Position numbers and translations under genes: made by a program. Of a stretch of DNA of 23,562 nucleotides, positions 23,234 to 23,562 are shown piece by piece (the stretch's first letter is position 1; the number at the start of each line of letters is the position of its first letter). This stretch comes from DAOTVC01 sp034437215 (GTDB taxonomy: Bacteria; Chloroflexota; Anaerolineae; B4-G1; SLSP01), in the NCBI GenBank assembly GCA_034437215.1, contig DAOTVC010000018.1, positions 1 to 23,562 of the forward strand, in the 5' to 3' direction. A model generated the notes under the pieces. The model saw only the letters and a program-made list of their open reading frames with translations, was not told the DNA's origin and did no database searches.

Positions 23234-23562
23234 ATGCGCATCGCCGTGGTCATCGATAGGAGCGGGGCGGCTCGCGCCGCCGATGTGGTCGCGGCCCTCG
23301 AGGGGCGGGGCCACGAGGTCTTCAACGCCGGTATGGAGGGCAGCGACGAGGAGCCCCAGCTCTCCTACGTGCAGACGGGGCTGATCAGCGCCCTCCTGCT
23401 GCACCTGGGGCGGGCGGACTTTGTCGTGGGCGGCTGCGGCTCGGGGCAGGGCTACCTCAACGCCGTCGTGCAGTACCCGGGCGTCTTCTGCGGTCTCATC
23501 CGCAGCCCGCTGGACGCCTGGCTCTTCACCCAGATCAACGGCGGGAACTGCGTGTCGCTCCC
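23234..23562 (+). CDS. RpiB/LacA/LacB-family sugar-phosphate isomerase-like protein (3' end outside window)
   Basis: 109 residues visible with no stop before the window edge; the family is usually about 150 aa or longer. It starts at ATG 23234 behind AGGAGG. The Rossmann-like N-terminus (MRIAVVIDRSGAARAADVV) and the central GGCGSGQGYLNAVVQYPGV match ribose-5-phosphate isomerase B layout, with C68 at the position of the catalytic Cys. The family's Asp-His pair near residue 8 is Asp8-Arg9 here, and the HNNxNVL segment reads INGGNCVSL. It is therefore a divergent member and may use another substrate. The leader contains the heptad array 23113-23168. Confidence 0.75.
   Translation, partial: MRIAVVIDRSGAARAADVVAALEGRGHEVFNAGMEGSDEEPQLSYVQTGLISALLLHLGRADFVVGGCGSGQGYLNAVVQYPGVFCGLIRSPLDAWLFTQINGGNCVSL

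Overview
The window is about two-thirds GC, densely coded on both strands, and looks chromosomal, most likely from a member of the Chloroflexota (Anaerolineae-like). This placement is an inference. It rests on very large class III cyclases fused to AAA ATPase and TPR regions, a zinc-ribbon version of the same protein, a lipoprotein with a Thr/Glu/Pro linker, and abundant short intergenic repeats. No rRNA, tRNA, transposase, phage gene or CRISPR array was seen.

Left part (1-10006, + strand): a cyclic-nucleotide signalling cassette. After the tail of an unidentified gene come two giant cyclase proteins (1315 and 1441 aa) with the layout of eukaryotic soluble adenylyl cyclase: two cyclase domains, an AAA/NACHT-like ATPase, then TPRs. 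Between them lies a small cyclic-nucleotide receptor with a HAMP-like/coiled-coil tail. In both giants the catalytic residues appear split: metal aspartates in the first cyclase domain, transition-state Asn/Arg in the second. A small HD-domain phosphohydrolase (10017-10619, - strand) converges on the second cyclase with a 10-nt gap. All three cassette genes are preceded by unusual repeat-filled leaders.

Middle part (10661-17444, - strand): a maltose/maltodextrin locus in the order lacI-type regulator, malE, malF, malG and a cytoplasmic GH13 neopullulanase-type enzyme. Genes from malE on are tightly packed (3-nt gap, 8-nt overlap, 4-nt overlap). There is no ATPase subunit, so transport must use one encoded elsewhere. 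The regulator has a clear promoter with a 14-bp palindrome directly after its -10 box.

Right part (17445-23562): a secreted, possibly RlpA-like protein with a strong promoter and a GC-rich leader hairpin; a geranylgeranyl-reductase-family flavoprotein divergent from an M55 D-aminopeptidase; an orphan sugar-binding lipoprotein; a two-helix membrane protein; a gamma-carbonic-anhydrase-family hexapeptide protein; and the start of a divergent RpiB-family protein cut by the window edge.

The most notable features are the two soluble-AC-like pseudoheterodimeric cyclases flanking their probable receptor, and the recurrent ~7-nt-period tandem repeats, different in sequence at each site, placed just upstream of ribosome-binding sites.
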